Positions 1 to 8,877 of a stretch of DNA of 43,185 nt are shown in pieces; the stretch's first letter is position 1, and the number at the start of each line of letters is the position of its first letter. The position numbers and the translations under genes are program-made. Below the pieces are notes generated by a model. That model ran no database searches. It had not been told where the DNA came from and worked only from the letters and a program-made list of their open reading frames with translations. The DNA is from Spirochaetota bacterium (lineage in GTDB: Bacteria > Spirochaetota > Spirochaetia > SPDA01 > JAJSAL01), in NCBI GenBank assembly GCA_024274705.1, contig JAJSAL010000088.1:1-43185 (forward strand). Reading direction: 5' to 3'.

Positions 1-159
1 CGGAACAATTCCCAGGAGATCACCGAGATTGGAATCCGGGTCCGCATCGATGGCAAGGACAGGTCCTTTATCCATGGCGACCAGGGTGGAGATGAGCAGG
101 GCCGAGATGGTCGTTTTTCCTGTACCGCCTTTTCCCGCGACTGCTATACTCTTTGACAT
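1..159 (-). CDS. cooC: CooC/AcsF-type nickel-insertion ATPase, N-terminal fragment cut by window edge
   Basis: Reading the minus strand from the ATG at 159 gives 53 codons starting MSKSIAVAGKGGTGKTT, a P-loop of the MinD/ParA-like family with the deviant Walker A form KGGTGKT, followed by AIDADPDSNLG, the usual second signature of CooC proteins. The family hydrolyses ATP while loading nickel into CO dehydrogenase (CooC) or acetyl-CoA synthase (AcsF). The ATG lies inside the last codons of acsV (16-base overlap), so it is translationally coupled to the CODH/ACS operon. The rest of the gene lies left of the window, so length and the downstream CxC motif cannot be checked. Because it follows acsB-acsC-acsV and a separate cooC sits by cooS, this copy may serve ACS rather than CODH; that is inference. 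Confidence 0.88.
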   Translation of the reverse strand, partial: MSKSIAVAGKGGTGKTTISALLISTLVAMDKGPVLAIDADPDSNLGDLLGIVP

Positions 160-2045
160 GAACCGGACTCCTTGAACAATTCGATATCCGTATGGGGCAG
201 AAAAAGTGCCTTCCTGAATTCGTCGATGTAATCATTAGCTCCCATAAGATCGTAGTATGTGGTGTTCTCCCGGATCCGTTCGAGAGCGAAGAATGCCTCG
301 TTGTACAGTGCCGCGAGTTTTGCTCCCTCGATAGATGTATTGCCCGCGAAGTGAACCCTCTCCCGGGGAATGTTCGGAATCAGCCCGATAGTAATCGCGT
401 TCTCTACATCGATATAATTGCCGAATGCACCGGCAATATAAAAATGCTGAATATCCCTGAAAGTAAGTTCAAGCCTCTCCAGGAGAATTTTCATTGCCGC
501 AAAAATAGCGGCTTTTGCAGTGATGATGTTTTCTATTTCGGATTCGGTAATAAATACAGCTTTTCCATTGAGGGACTCCACGGGCTCCGTCAGTATGAAC
601 CGTCCCAGGCCATCGACTGTTTCCGTTCTGTCCGAGGATCCTTCGATGATCTTACCGGACCTGTCGATAATCCCTTCTTGAAGGAGGACACTCAACAGGT
701 CGATCAGGCCGGATCCGCAGATCCCTTTTGGTTTGGCATCCCCGATGGTCCTGGACCGGATAACACCATTCTCAGCGTATACCCGTTCTATGGCACCGCT
801 CTCTGCGCGCATACCGCACTCCACGCTGGCTCCTTCCAGGGCAGGACCGGCAGATGCTGAACAGACAATGATCCAGTCCCTGTTTCCGACAGCGATCTCT
901 CCGTTCGTTCCGATATCTACCAGCAGGCTGAGTTCATCCTTCTCATAGATGCCTGTAGCGAGAATCCCCGCAGTCAGGTCACTGCCTACCCATCCGCTGA
1001 TACCCGGAAGGGAATAGAGCAATCCCCGGGGGTTGATTTCGATTCCCACCTCCGCTGCCCGAAAGGGCGGCGGAGCGACAGAAGAAGCAACGTAAGGATA
1101 CCGCCGGATATTCTCTGTGGGCAGTCCCAGGAGAAAATGTCCCATGGCGGTATTACCGGCGCATACGGCGGCAGTGATGTCCTTGAGGCTGACACTATTG
1201 TCTTCCGAGAGCCCGAGTATCAGCTGATTGATATCTTTTACCAGCAGTTTCTGGAACTCCTCGGTCCCCTTTTTTTCTGCGGTGATCATCCGACCTGTTA
1301 CTTCCCTGCCGTACATGCCCTGTGAATTGAAACACGCCTTGGCATCCAGGGTTTTCATATTTACCGCATCCAGCAGGTGGGCGACGATGGTCGTGGTCCC
1401 CATGTCTATAACGGCAATGTAATTCTCTTTTGCGGTATTTCCGCCTTCGATATTCATCACCTCCGCCACATCCCTCCTGAGCCCGATAGTGGCGGTGATT
1501 TTGTAATCATTCTCCCTGAGTGCCGTAGGTATGGTCTGGATGATTTTCAGTCCCATCTGCATGGAAGCGGCGTTAACCCGTTTCTTGATGATATCGCACA
1601 CCCTCTGGTGATCCGCCATGTTGTTCGCCAGTTCAGGTTTTTCAATTTCCAGGTATATTTTTTTAGTAAGTGGTGATGGTGAGTACTGCTTCCAAGCCGG
1701 GGTGTCTTCCCTCATTCCGCGGAACCGCTCCGCTTCCCTGTCGGCAATCCTCTTCTCTTTTGCCAGGGTTTCCGGAGGCACCTCGACATCCAGGTCGGAT
1801 TGTACCAGGGTCATACATGCCAGGACAAAACCTTTCTTTATCTCTTCCCTGGTAAGCTTTCCGGTAACTGCTCCGGTAACCTCCCCGGATGTAACGATCA
1901 TCTTACATCGACCGCAAATACCGTCCCCGCCGCAGAGATTGTTGATGGTGATCCTGGCTGCCAAAGCGGCGTCCAGGAGGGTAGCTCCTTTTTTTACCGT
2001 AACGCGGATATCATGGGGATGAAAGGTTACCGAACAGTCTGTCAT
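144..2045 (-). CDS. acsV: Reductive activator of the corrinoid protein (AcsV, RACo-type)
   Basis: AcsV reductively reactivates the oxidised Co(II) corrinoid of the corrinoid iron-sulfur protein, using ATP. The protein (633 aa from the chosen start) begins with a plant-type 2Fe-2S domain, Cys38, Cys44, Cys47 and Cys77, then a linker, then an ASKHA-fold ATPase domain with motifs AVIDMGTTTI, LLVDIGTNGEIAVG and SASAGPALEG. This order is that of the DUF4445/RACo family. An upstream in-frame start would begin inside acsC; I prefer the ATG at 2045, seven bases after the acsC stop, with a purine-rich GGAAATAGAG in front of it. It ends with TAG and overlaps the next gene by 16 bases. Its place directly after acsC supports CFeSP as the partner. 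Confidence 0.93.
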   Translation of the reverse strand: MTDCSVTFHPHDIRVTVKKGATLLDAALAARITINNLCGGDGICGRCKMIVTSGEVTGAVTGKLTREEIKKGFVLACMTLVQSDLDVEVPPETLAKEKRIADREAERFRGMREDTPAWKQYSPSPLTKKIYLEIEKPELANNMADHQRVCDIIKKRVNAASMQMGLKIIQTIPTALRENDYKITATIGLRRDVAEVMNIEGGNTAKENYIAVIDMGTTTIVAHLLDAVNMKTLDAKACFNSQGMYGREVTGRMITAEKKGTEEFQKLLVKDINQLILGLSEDNSVSLKDITAAVCAGNTAMGHFLLGLPTENIRRYPYVASSVAPPPFRAAEVGIEINPRGLLYSLPGISGWVGSDLTAGILATGIYEKDELSLLVDIGTNGEIAVGNRDWIIVCSASAGPALEGASVECGMRAESGAIERVYAENGVIRSRTIGDAKPKGICGSGLIDLLSVLLQEGIIDRSGKIIEGSSDRTETVDGLGRFILTEPVESLNGKAVFITESEIENIITAKAAIFAAMKILLERLELTFRDIQHFYIAGAFGNYIDVENAITIGLIPNIPRERVHFAGNTSIEGAKLAALYNEAFFALERIRENTTYYDLMGANDYIDEFRKALFLPHTDIELFKESGSCQRV

Positions 2046-2052
2046 CTGAACT

Positions 2053-3387
2053 CTATTTCCAGTTGTTTGTGAGAAATGCCGGGATTTCCCGGGCATTTTC
2101 CGGTCCGATGATGACCTCTTTCCACTCCGACGTATCTTCGATTTCGGCGCGGAATATCGGCAGTAATCCCGGGATGATCAGTTTGCGGTGTTTAACCTTC
2201 TCCGTGACTTTCAGACCGTCAATTGTTTTAACCACCTTTTCTGCGGAAATCTTATCTCCGGCGTACGCATTGAGTACTCCCAGACCTTCGGTATCCACTA
2301 CGCAGATATAGGAAGGCACTTTGCTCCGTTCCACCTCTCCGGCAACACTGAAATACGTGAGGGAAAAGTTCGTAGTAAAGAGAACCGGAGAATCTTCGTT
2401 CGGACTTCCGATTTCCCAGAGTTTTGATTCCACTGTATTCGGGACTTGGGGATCGGTATATACGTCCTGGATGGCAACCATGATGGGAAGAAGTTCCCAG
2501 GGTTCCGTTCCTCTGATGACCACGATACCCGCATATTTCGCGGCCGCACAGGCTGCAAAAATTGTTTCCATTTCCGGGGAGTCCGCACTCACTTCCACCA
2601 TAGAGGGGAATCCGAAGGGTTTGAACCTCTGCCGGAGAGCCGCCCTCCTGGCGATGGTCAGGGAACGGATGGTATCTCCTAAGTGTTCGGTACCGAAAGC
2701 CAGGATCAGCTCCTGGACACCCGCATCAAGCGCTTTCTGAGACACCTGCTCGAGTTCATCCAGGTCCTTTCCGGATACTGCCAGGGGAAGGTCCGCGTCC
2801 TTCGCTATTCCCGCAAATGCATCCACATTCGCGGCATCCGCTTTATAGATGAGAGGACGTTTGTCCTTTACAGCATCAACCGCTGCCTTCATCCTGCCCG
2901 CATCTTTCCCAACTAAAATCACCGGGACCGCACTCCTGTCGGCCACCAGTTTCGTCCTTGCAACAGGATCGGCGGTGCCGTCTATTTCTACCGCAGTGAA
3001 ATCCACTTTCAGGGTAGCCCCTACCCGTTCGAAGACTGCTGAACCGATGGCGTTAACTTTCGCGGTCGCTTCGGCATCAGTATCAGTAGAGGGAATAAGG
3101 ACGGCAATTCCGCTTTTCCGATGGAATTTTTCCTCGTGACGGAACATGACTGTTTCCTGTCCCAGTTCGAAGGTACTGTCCACGGAACCGATTTTCACGA
3201 GTTTCATCGGAGGAGCAGAAGCCTCGGCAAGAGAAGAACTCGCTTCATCGGAGATGTGTGGACAATCGGTCAACGCCCGTTGCTTTGCAGCTACCTGCAT
3301 GGCAAAAGCCATACACGTAGGAACACCGCAATCCTTACAATTCGTTTTAGGCAGACTCTTATAAATCTGCATTCCTGTTAAAGCCAT
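2053..3387 (-). CDS. acsC: Corrinoid iron-sulfur protein large (gamma) subunit
   Basis: AcsC with AcsD carries the methyl group on a cobamide from methyl-THF to acetyl-CoA synthase. The 444-aa protein starts with the cluster domain: Cys17, Cys20, Cys25 and Cys42 (KTNCKDCGVPTC then DCPH) bind the low-potential 4Fe-4S cluster that keeps cobalt reduced, at the spacing I know from the Moorella subunit. A TIM-barrel and a C-terminal cobamide-binding region follow; the length is normal for the family. The start has a clear GGAGG five bases before the ATG. It follows acsB by 21 bases and precedes acsV by 7. The stop codon is TAG, showing that UAG terminates normally in this operon. The AcsD partner is not in the window. 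Confidence 0.95.
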   Translation of the reverse strand: MALTGMQIYKSLPKTNCKDCGVPTCMAFAMQVAAKQRALTDCPHISDEASSSLAEASAPPMKLVKIGSVDSTFELGQETVMFRHEEKFHRKSGIAVLIPSTDTDAEATAKVNAIGSAVFERVGATLKVDFTAVEIDGTADPVARTKLVADRSAVPVILVGKDAGRMKAAVDAVKDKRPLIYKADAANVDAFAGIAKDADLPLAVSGKDLDELEQVSQKALDAGVQELILAFGTEHLGDTIRSLTIARRAALRQRFKPFGFPSMVEVSADSPEMETIFAACAAAKYAGIVVIRGTEPWELLPIMVAIQDVYTDPQVPNTVESKLWEIGSPNEDSPVLFTTNFSLTYFSVAGEVERSKVPSYICVVDTEGLGVLNAYAGDKISAEKVVKTIDGLKVTEKVKHRKLIIPGLLPIFRAEIEDTSEWKEVIIGPENAREIPAFLTNNWK

Positions 3388-3408
3388 ATCTACCTCCTGG
3401 ATTCGTTT

Positions 3409-5625
3409 TTAAAAGAGTGATTCCATTGCCAGAGCCGGATGTCCTACCTTGGAAAGATATTCTACCAGAGCTTCCGGGTCTTCCGCATCTTCTTCAGTCG
3501 CAATTCTATCGAAGAGATCCGCCATTCCCATCTTTTCCAGCTGAGGTTTAAGCCGCTCTTCCACCTCATCTTTCAGCTGCTTCGTCATCCAGACGATCCT
3601 CTGCTGGCCGCCCTCTGCAGAGATGAACTTCGGTGAAGAGATATACACCTTTCCGATTCCTACAAAACCGGGTGTCTGTATCCCGCCGCCGATCTGTCCT
3701 GCCAGGGTGGAAAAGGTCATACCCACCGGGGTCATTCCGAGGAAATCCCGGTCAACGATCATGACGCCGTTCGCTTCGGGAACGATGGCCGCGATACATT
3801 CGAAACAGCCGCAGGATGTCATGGGATCTTCGAGAATAGAATAGGCATTGAATTTTTTCAGGTTTCCGTTGGATTTCACTTCGATATAGCTGTTGATATT
3901 CTTCCACTGCCCCTTCTCTGCATCCAGTGTTTCGCCCTTTATGACCGGTTCGTTGGGTCCGTGTTCATCTATCTGGTAGGAAGCTTTACAGTCCAGCCAG
4001 GTGTATGCACCGCAGAGACCGAGCCGCTGGGGAGTAACGATACACACATGATCCGGCGCGTAGGACTGGCACAGGGTACAGGAATAGTAATCCTCTACGT
4101 CCTCATCCGTCATTCCGCCGATCTTATCATCCCGGTAGCGGTATTCTTCCTTCGCTATTTCCAGCACCTCTGCCGCCTTCGCCTTGTCGGTTATCAGCTT
4201 CACCTAGACCCGGTCTACGATCTTGGAAAACTCGTTATGCATCTTGGCAAGAAGGATCTCGCCGAAATCCTTTATCCTGAATCCCTTTTCATGGGCGGCC
4301 TTGCTTATCCGCACCCAGATAATCGACCGCTGCCCCATGTGGAATATACCATTGGCACAGGAAATGAACTCGTGAATTCTCCGTTCCAGTACACTTTCGA
4401 AATCTTTCTGGAATTCCCTTCCGGACACTTCCACCACTATCCCAAGGGGATAGGCTTCTCCCTGTTTCATGTCTTCGATTTCCGGCCCGATAACTTCTAT
4501 CTTTCCGTCCTCGACCTCTTCCATGGTCTTCATCATGAGAAGCTCGAACCCGTCGGTATACTTGCCGCCGAACTGGACATGCATATCCTCTTTCCGGACA
4601 CGCTCTCCCTCGAACCCTGCACCGTAGGGCACAGGGATGGGAATCTTTTCGATTTTAATAGTCAGTCCCCTGAGTTCGACTGCCCTGTTTATAATCTCAT
4701 CGAGCTTGATGCCGGAAACAACGTGTTCGTAGGTACAGATACCGGTAGGCAGAATTTCCGGAATCTTCGTATCTGCAATAACCGGGAATCCGAAGTTTAT
4801 AGCCCCCGCAGCGGTAGCATACTTTTCATCGGTAATGATCTGTTCCTTGTCAACACCATCGTCCCCGCCTAAAGCCATGACAAAAGCATGGACCCTTTCC
4901 TTGTTGTACATGAGGATGGCGGTAGCCGCCTTCAGGGAACCCGGCTCGACTCCGCCGAAAGTCATGGCAGACCGGGCAGCGAAGTTCAGGGCGTGTACTG
5001 CGGCGGTGATATCTTTTCCGTAGGGAACTAAGAACGTATCCCAGTTCATTTCGATCTTCTCTTCTTCCAGCTGCTCGGCAAATGCCTTTCCCTTGCAGTT
5101 CCCTGCCATGAATACCAGGATATTCCGCTCCTGAAGTCCCCGGACAAGTTTTACTGCGTCTTCGTTCTTCGGTGTGTTCCCGACGATGGCTGCAAATCCG
5201 GGCATTCGTCCGTCAACCAGCTTGATACCCTGAAGTCTCAGGATATTGTCGCTGGTAAACCCAAGCCAGATCCCGTCGGCGGGGTCTGCACCATTCAAAT
5301 ACTTCAGGACCTCGATGGTCTCTTCAGCTATGAGTGTTGCAACGCCGGAATCCAGGGTTTCCCCCAGGTAAGGAAGCCAGAGATCCTTCGTCGGCACCCG
5401 TCCGAGAAGCTTTCGGGCCTCCTGCATCGATTCTTCCAGGTCTCCCAGTTTCTGTACTTTCTGTCCCAGGAACAACAGCATAATCGGCAGATAATAGGCA
5501 GTATTCGGATATGCAACAGGGGCGTCTTTACCGTACTGTTCGACCGCTTTTTTTAAATCCGCTTCTGCACGTTCCACCATGGCGTGAGCACCGCGTATTG
5601 CCGCAGTTGCTATGATCTTTGACAT
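3409..5625 (-). CDS. acsB: Acetyl-CoA synthase, interrupted by one in-frame UAG
   Basis: ACS joins a methyl group, CO and CoA into acetyl-CoA at the nickel A-cluster. The frame runs 473 codons from an ATG with AGGAG (5625), meets a TAG at 4204-4206, and continues in the same frame for 264 codons to TAA. Together 738 residues, close to the roughly 729 of Moorella AcsB. The part before the UAG covers the CODH-binding and middle domains; the part after holds the whole A-cluster domain: Cys516, Cys519, Cys528 and Cys538 (SCTLCQ, HVCIV, GLCGAY) for the 4Fe-4S cubane and the Cys605-Gly-Cys607 motif (TSCGCFEC) for the distal nickel. The UAG follows KIVDRV; the Moorella enzyme, from memory, has IVDRVQV there, so UAG replaces a Gln codon by one C-to-T change. 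Nothing else is damaged. The codon after UAG is GTG, but no Shine-Dalgarno precedes it, so restart as a separate subunit looks unlikely. Options: recoded UAG (pyrrolysine or suppressor tRNA), readthrough, a recent nonsense mutation, or a sequencing error. Confidence 0.9.
4204..4206 (-). other. In-frame UAG codon within acsB
   Basis: On the minus strand the bases read GAC CGG GTC TAG GTG AAG CTG. The reading frame is open on both sides for the full length of acetyl-CoA synthase. This codon lies just ahead of the A-cluster domain. A recoded residue here would be in the linker region between domains 2 and 3, not at the metal site. I see no striking stem-loop just downstream. Confidence 0.85.
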
Positions 5626-5661
5626 ATCTTACTCCTTTGAAAGCAAGTTGTATTATTTAAC

Positions 5662-5689
5662 CGGTACCGGCTTTTACAGGCCGGTGCCG
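5662..5689 (-). promoter_or_regulatory. Hairpin in the gap before acsB
   Basis: The 86-base gap between the NuoG-like gene and acsB contains GGTACCGGC (5663-5671) and GCCGGTGCC (5680-5688), which pair over nine positions with one G-U or A-C mismatch and an 8-base loop, plus one flanking C-G pair. On the transcribed strand it is followed by TTAAATAATA, not a T-run, so it is a poor intrinsic terminator. An RNA-processing or attenuation site that sets acsB levels relative to the diaphorase genes is a reasonable inference. Confidence 0.45.
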
Positions 5690-5711
5690 TGTATAGTGTA
5701 TCCAACCTCTA

Positions 5712-6497
5712 TCAGCCCCGCTTCGACTCCACGAGACTCAAGGCTTCCGCTGATTTCTTCCGCTTGCATACCGGACAGAGCAGGGCCCTTTCCTTGTATT
5801 CTTTCCAGGTGAAATCCACCTTTCCCAGCATTTTTTTAGTAACCGGTTCCGGCACCATGAGCTCACCGCATTCCTTGCACTTCTTCAGTTTCACCCTCGA
5901 TTTAAAGGGAGAAATTTCAACCTCCCCGTCATCCAGGTGAGGCCGTATCTTTATGGTACCTACAGGACATATGGCTGCGCAGGCTCCACAGGCTATACAC
6001 TCTTCGGAAGCGAGTTTAAAAGGAGTGGTAACCATCTTTTCCACACCTCTCCCTGAAAATCCGATAGCCGAGACATCGATCACTTCTTCACACACCAGTA
6101 TGCACATTCCGCAGAGGATACAGTTTCTCTGGCTCTCCGTAACTTTCGGATAGGGGGTGCCTTTCACTCCCATCCTCTCCGCCAGGAGGTGAAGTTCTTC
6201 ACTCTCCGGTGAGCGTGCAAGAAGGAGCTTCATAATGCCCTGCCGGGCACGAACGGCGGTTTCGCTTTCAACGTACACCGTAATGTCCCTACGGACGGGA
6301 TAGTTACAGGCCGTTACCAGCTGACGCCGGTCCCCCCTGTCTATCTCCACCATGCATATCCTGCAGGACCCGGAAGCACTGATCACCGGGCTGTAGCACA
6401 ACGTGGGAATCCACTTCCCTGCCTTGTTCGCCGCATCCAGAATCGTATCTTCCGCATTCACCTTTACTTCTCTATCATCTATTCTAACTGTTGGCAC
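5712..6497 (-). CDS. NuoG-N/HydA-N-like iron-sulfur subunit without a catalytic domain
   Basis: This protein resembles the N-terminal third of NuoG, NADH-linked [FeFe]-hydrogenase HydA and FdhA. With the GTG start at 6497 it has 261 aa: a 2Fe-2S domain (Cys34, Cys45, Cys48, Cys64), then two 4Fe-4S motifs (CILCGMCILVC and CIACGACAAICP), then a C-terminal zinc-ribbon-like pair (CKECG and CPVCK). No H-cluster or molybdopterin domain follows, and the gene ends cleanly with TGA. I chose GTG at 6497 because GGAGG lies eight bases before it; an ATG at 6554 would sit inside nuoF. It should pass electrons from the NuoE/NuoF pair just upstream to a partner, which from position could be the CODH/CooF ferredoxin system. 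Confidence 0.85.
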   Translation of the reverse strand: MPTVRIDDREVKVNAEDTILDAANKAGKWIPTLCYSPVISASGSCRICMVEIDRGDRRQLVTACNYPVRRDITVYVESETAVRARQGIMKLLLARSPESEELHLLAERMGVKGTPYPKVTESQRNCILCGMCILVCEEVIDVSAIGFSGRGVEKMVTTPFKLASEECIACGACAAICPVGTIKIRPHLDDGEVEISPFKSRVKLKKCKECGELMVPEPVTKKMLGKVDFTWKEYKERALLCPVCKRKKSAEALSLVESKRG

Positions 6498-6523
6498 TTT
6501 CACTGCCTCCTTGCTGTCCGGTA

Positions 6524-8389
6524 TCACACCTTTACAATTGCACCGAAGGGGCACTTCTCAAAACAGGTACCGCACTTCGTGCAGGCCTCCTGATCGATGA
6601 CATGGACCTCTTTCCGCTCCCCGGCTATACAGTCTACCGGACAATTCTTGGCGCAAAGGGTACAGCCCGTACAGGTATCAGGAACGATCTGGTAAATAAA
6701 CAGTCCTTTGCACTCTTTTGCGGGGCACCGTTTATTATTGATGTGTTCCTCGTACTCCTTCCGGAAATACCGGATCGTAGAGAGTACCGGGTTCGCCGCC
6801 GTTTTCCCCAGAGCACACAGGGAGGTACCGATCAGTATCTCTGAAAGCCATTCCAGGAGATCCAGGTCTCCTTTCCCGCCCTCACCTTTCGTAATCCTTT
6901 CAAGAATATGGAGCATCTGGGCGACACCCTCTCTGCAGGGGGTGCATTTGCCGCAGGATTCCTCCTTGAGAAAGGTAAGGAAATACTTTGCCACACCTAC
7001 CATGCAGGTATCTTCGTCCATGACGATCATCCCGCCTGAACCCATCATGGACCCTAATTTGGCCAGCTCATCAAAATCCACCTGGACATCCAGTTTTTCC
7101 TTCGGTATGCATCCTCCGGATGGGCCACCGGTCTGAACAGCCTTGAATTCCTTGCCGCCTTTTACTCCACCGCCGATAGTATAGATGATTTCCTTCAAAG
7201 TCATTCCCATGGGCACTTCAACAAGACCTGTATTCTCCACCTTGCCTACCAGGCTGAACACCTTGGTGCCCGTGGAGCCTTTTGTTCCAATTGCAGCGAA
7301 TGCTTTTCCGCCCTCACGGATAATAGCAGGCACGTTAGCCCAGGTTTCCACGTTGTTAAGAGTCGTTGGTGCACCGTTAAGGCCGCTTTCCACGGTGTGG
7401 ACGTACTTAGCCCGGGGTTCCCCGGTCTTTCCTTCCAGGGAAGCCATAAGGGCCGTTGATTCACCGCATACGAAGGCTCCGCCTCCCCGGGTGATCTTTA
7501 TATCGAAGGAAAAACCCGTTCCCAGGATATCCCCTCCTAACAGTCCCATCTCCTTCGCCTGATCTATGGCGATTTTCAGATGTTCCACGGCGAGAGGATA
7601 TTCGTTCCGTACGTAGATATACCCCCGATCCGCTCCGATTGTATACGCTCCGATAATCATCCCTTCCAGCACCGAGTGGGGGTTGCCTTCCATAAGGGAC
7701 CGGTCCATGAACGCTCCCGGGTCCCCTTCGTCACCGTTGCAGATAACGTACTTCCGGTCCCCCTCTGCTTCCCTGCAGGAACACCATTTCCTGGCTGTGG
7801 GGAAACCTCCGCCTCCCCGCCCCCGTAATCCGGAGGTCTCTATTTCCTTAAGTACCTCTTCCGGTTTCATGGACAGCAGGGCTTTAGCGAGAGAGGTATA
7901 TCCGCCTTCGGCAATATAATCTTCTATCCTGGTGGGATCGAGTTTTCCATTATCCCGGAGGACGATCCGTTTCTGTGCCCTGTAAAACGGAATGTCATGC
8001 TCCTTTTCCGACCGTTTTTTGCTTTCCGGATCTTCGTACAGAAGGCGGGTGACCAATCTGCCGGCGAGAACGGTTTCGCGATAGATTTCCTCAACATCAG
8101 GTTCTTCAACACCTAAGTAGATGATGTCCCCGGGATCGACAACGACGATAGGCCCTTGTTCACACAAACCGTGACACCCGACGCACTTCCCTTCTACGTG
8201 AACATTGCCGTTTGTCTGGGCTGCTGCCTCCCTGAACAGTTCGAGAAGACGGGGGGAACCCTTTGCCGTACACCCTGTACCTATGCAGACCCGTACGGTC
8301 TTCATTCCCTCCCGGCTTTTCAGGATATCCCGGCGCAGCCGGGTAAGGTCCTTTTCACCGGTAATCGTTTTAAGCCCTCTTGCACTCAT
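6524..8389 (-). CDS. NuoF/HydB-type NADH-binding diaphorase subunit (CODH/ACS locus)
   Basis: NuoF-type subunits oxidise or reduce NAD(H) at an FMN. The 621-aa protein has the HydB layout: an N-terminal thioredoxin-fold 2Fe-2S domain ([13 protein letters not shown] with [10 protein letters not shown]), the FMN/NADH-binding core ([29 protein letters not shown]), the 4Fe-4S motif [12 protein letters not shown], and two C-terminal 4Fe-4S motifs ([24 protein letters not shown]). The fold is typical of electron-bifurcating hydrogenases and formate dehydrogenases. Its ATG overlaps the nuoE stop (ATGA), so the pair is coupled. It lies in the CODH/ACS operon with no hydrogenase subunit, so its electrons most plausibly exchange with CODH-derived ferredoxin. 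Confidence 0.93.
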   Translation of the reverse strand: MSARGLKTITGEKDLTRLRRDILKSREGMKTVRVCIGTGCTAKGSPRLLELFREAAAQTNGNVHVEGKCVGCHGLCEQGPIVVVDPGDIIYLGVEEPDVEEIYRETVLAGRLVTRLLYEDPESKKRSEKEHDIPFYRAQKRIVLRDNGKLDPTRIEDYIAEGGYTSLAKALLSMKPEEVLKEIETSGLRGRGGGGFPTARKWCSCREAEGDRKYVICNGDEGDPGAFMDRSLMEGNPHSVLEGMIIGAYTIGADRGYIYVRNEYPLAVEHLKIAIDQAKEMGLLGGDILGTGFSFDIKITRGGGAFVCGESTALMASLEGKTGEPRAKYVHTVESGLNGAPTTLNNVETWANVPAIIREGGKAFAAIGTKGSTGTKVFSLVGKVENTGLVEVPMGMTLKEIIYTIGGGVKGGKEFKAVQTGGPSGGCIPKEKLDVQVDFDELAKLGSMMGSGGMIVMDEDTCMVGVAKYFLTFLKEESCGKCTPCREGVAQMLHILERITKGEGGKGDLDLLEWLSEILIGTSLCALGKTAANPVLSTIRYFRKEYEEHINNKRCPAKECKGLFIYQIVPDTCTGCTLCAKNCPVDCIAGERKEVHVIDQEACTKCGTCFEKCPFGAIVKV

Positions 8390-8856
8390 ACATTGTCCCC
8401 CGTTTTCAGACCCCGGATGACCTCAATCGCTGAATCAGGAGTAACACCGTCGTAATATTTTCCGTCGATAATCATTACCGGAGCCAGTGCACATGCACCT
8501 ACACAGTTCACGGCCTGCAGGGTAAAGAGCCTGTCTTCCGTCGTACCGCCGGGCTGAATTGAAAACTCTTCACACAGGGCATCGGAAATCCTGCCTGAGC
8601 CTTTTAAGAAACACACCGTGCCCATGCAGAGGGTTACGTCGTGCTGCCCCTTCGGAGCCATCCGGAAGGAAGAATAGAACGTAACAACCCCGTAAATCCT
8701 TACCAGGGGTATTTCCAATTCCCGGGACAGCTTGCGCAGATCGTCCGGCGGCAGATACCCTTTCTCCGCCTGGAGGTCCTGCAGCATCGGTATGAGCATC
8801 CCGTTGTCCCCTTCGTAGCGGTCAACGATTTCTTTTATAAAAAGTTCCTGTTCCAT
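8386..8856 (-). CDS. NuoE-type 2Fe-2S subunit (CODH/ACS locus)
   Basis: A 156-aa protein with an N-terminal helical domain and a thioredoxin-like 2Fe-2S domain. The four ligands are in [13 protein letters not shown] and CVGACALAP, the NuoE/HydC pattern. NuoE partners NuoF and carries electrons to or from the FMN. The gene overlaps nuoF by four bases and follows the SpoIIE-type phosphatase by 21 bases. It is one of three NuoE copies in the window; the others belong to the Hdr-MetFV and formate dehydrogenase loci. Confidence 0.93.
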   Translation of the reverse strand: MEQELFIKEIVDRYEGDNGMLIPMLQDLQAEKGYLPPDDLRKLSRELEIPLVRIYGVVTFYSSFRMAPKGQHDVTLCMGTVCFLKGSGRISDALCEEFSIQPGGTTEDRLFTLQAVNCVGACALAPVMIIDGKYYDGVTPDSAIEVIRGLKTGDNV

Positions 8857-8877
8857 ATTTCCTCATCTTGCAGTGAT

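Noticed and set aside
3409..4203. The part of acsB after the UAG as a separate A-cluster protein starting at GTG 4203
   Set aside because: No Shine-Dalgarno precedes the GTG, the break has no spare linker, and the alignment continues without gap across the UAG; kept as one gene.
3961..4872. A 303-codon plus-strand open frame opposite acsB
   Set aside because: It is antisense to conserved acetyl-CoA synthase sequence and its translation has no family features; a shadow of codon bias.
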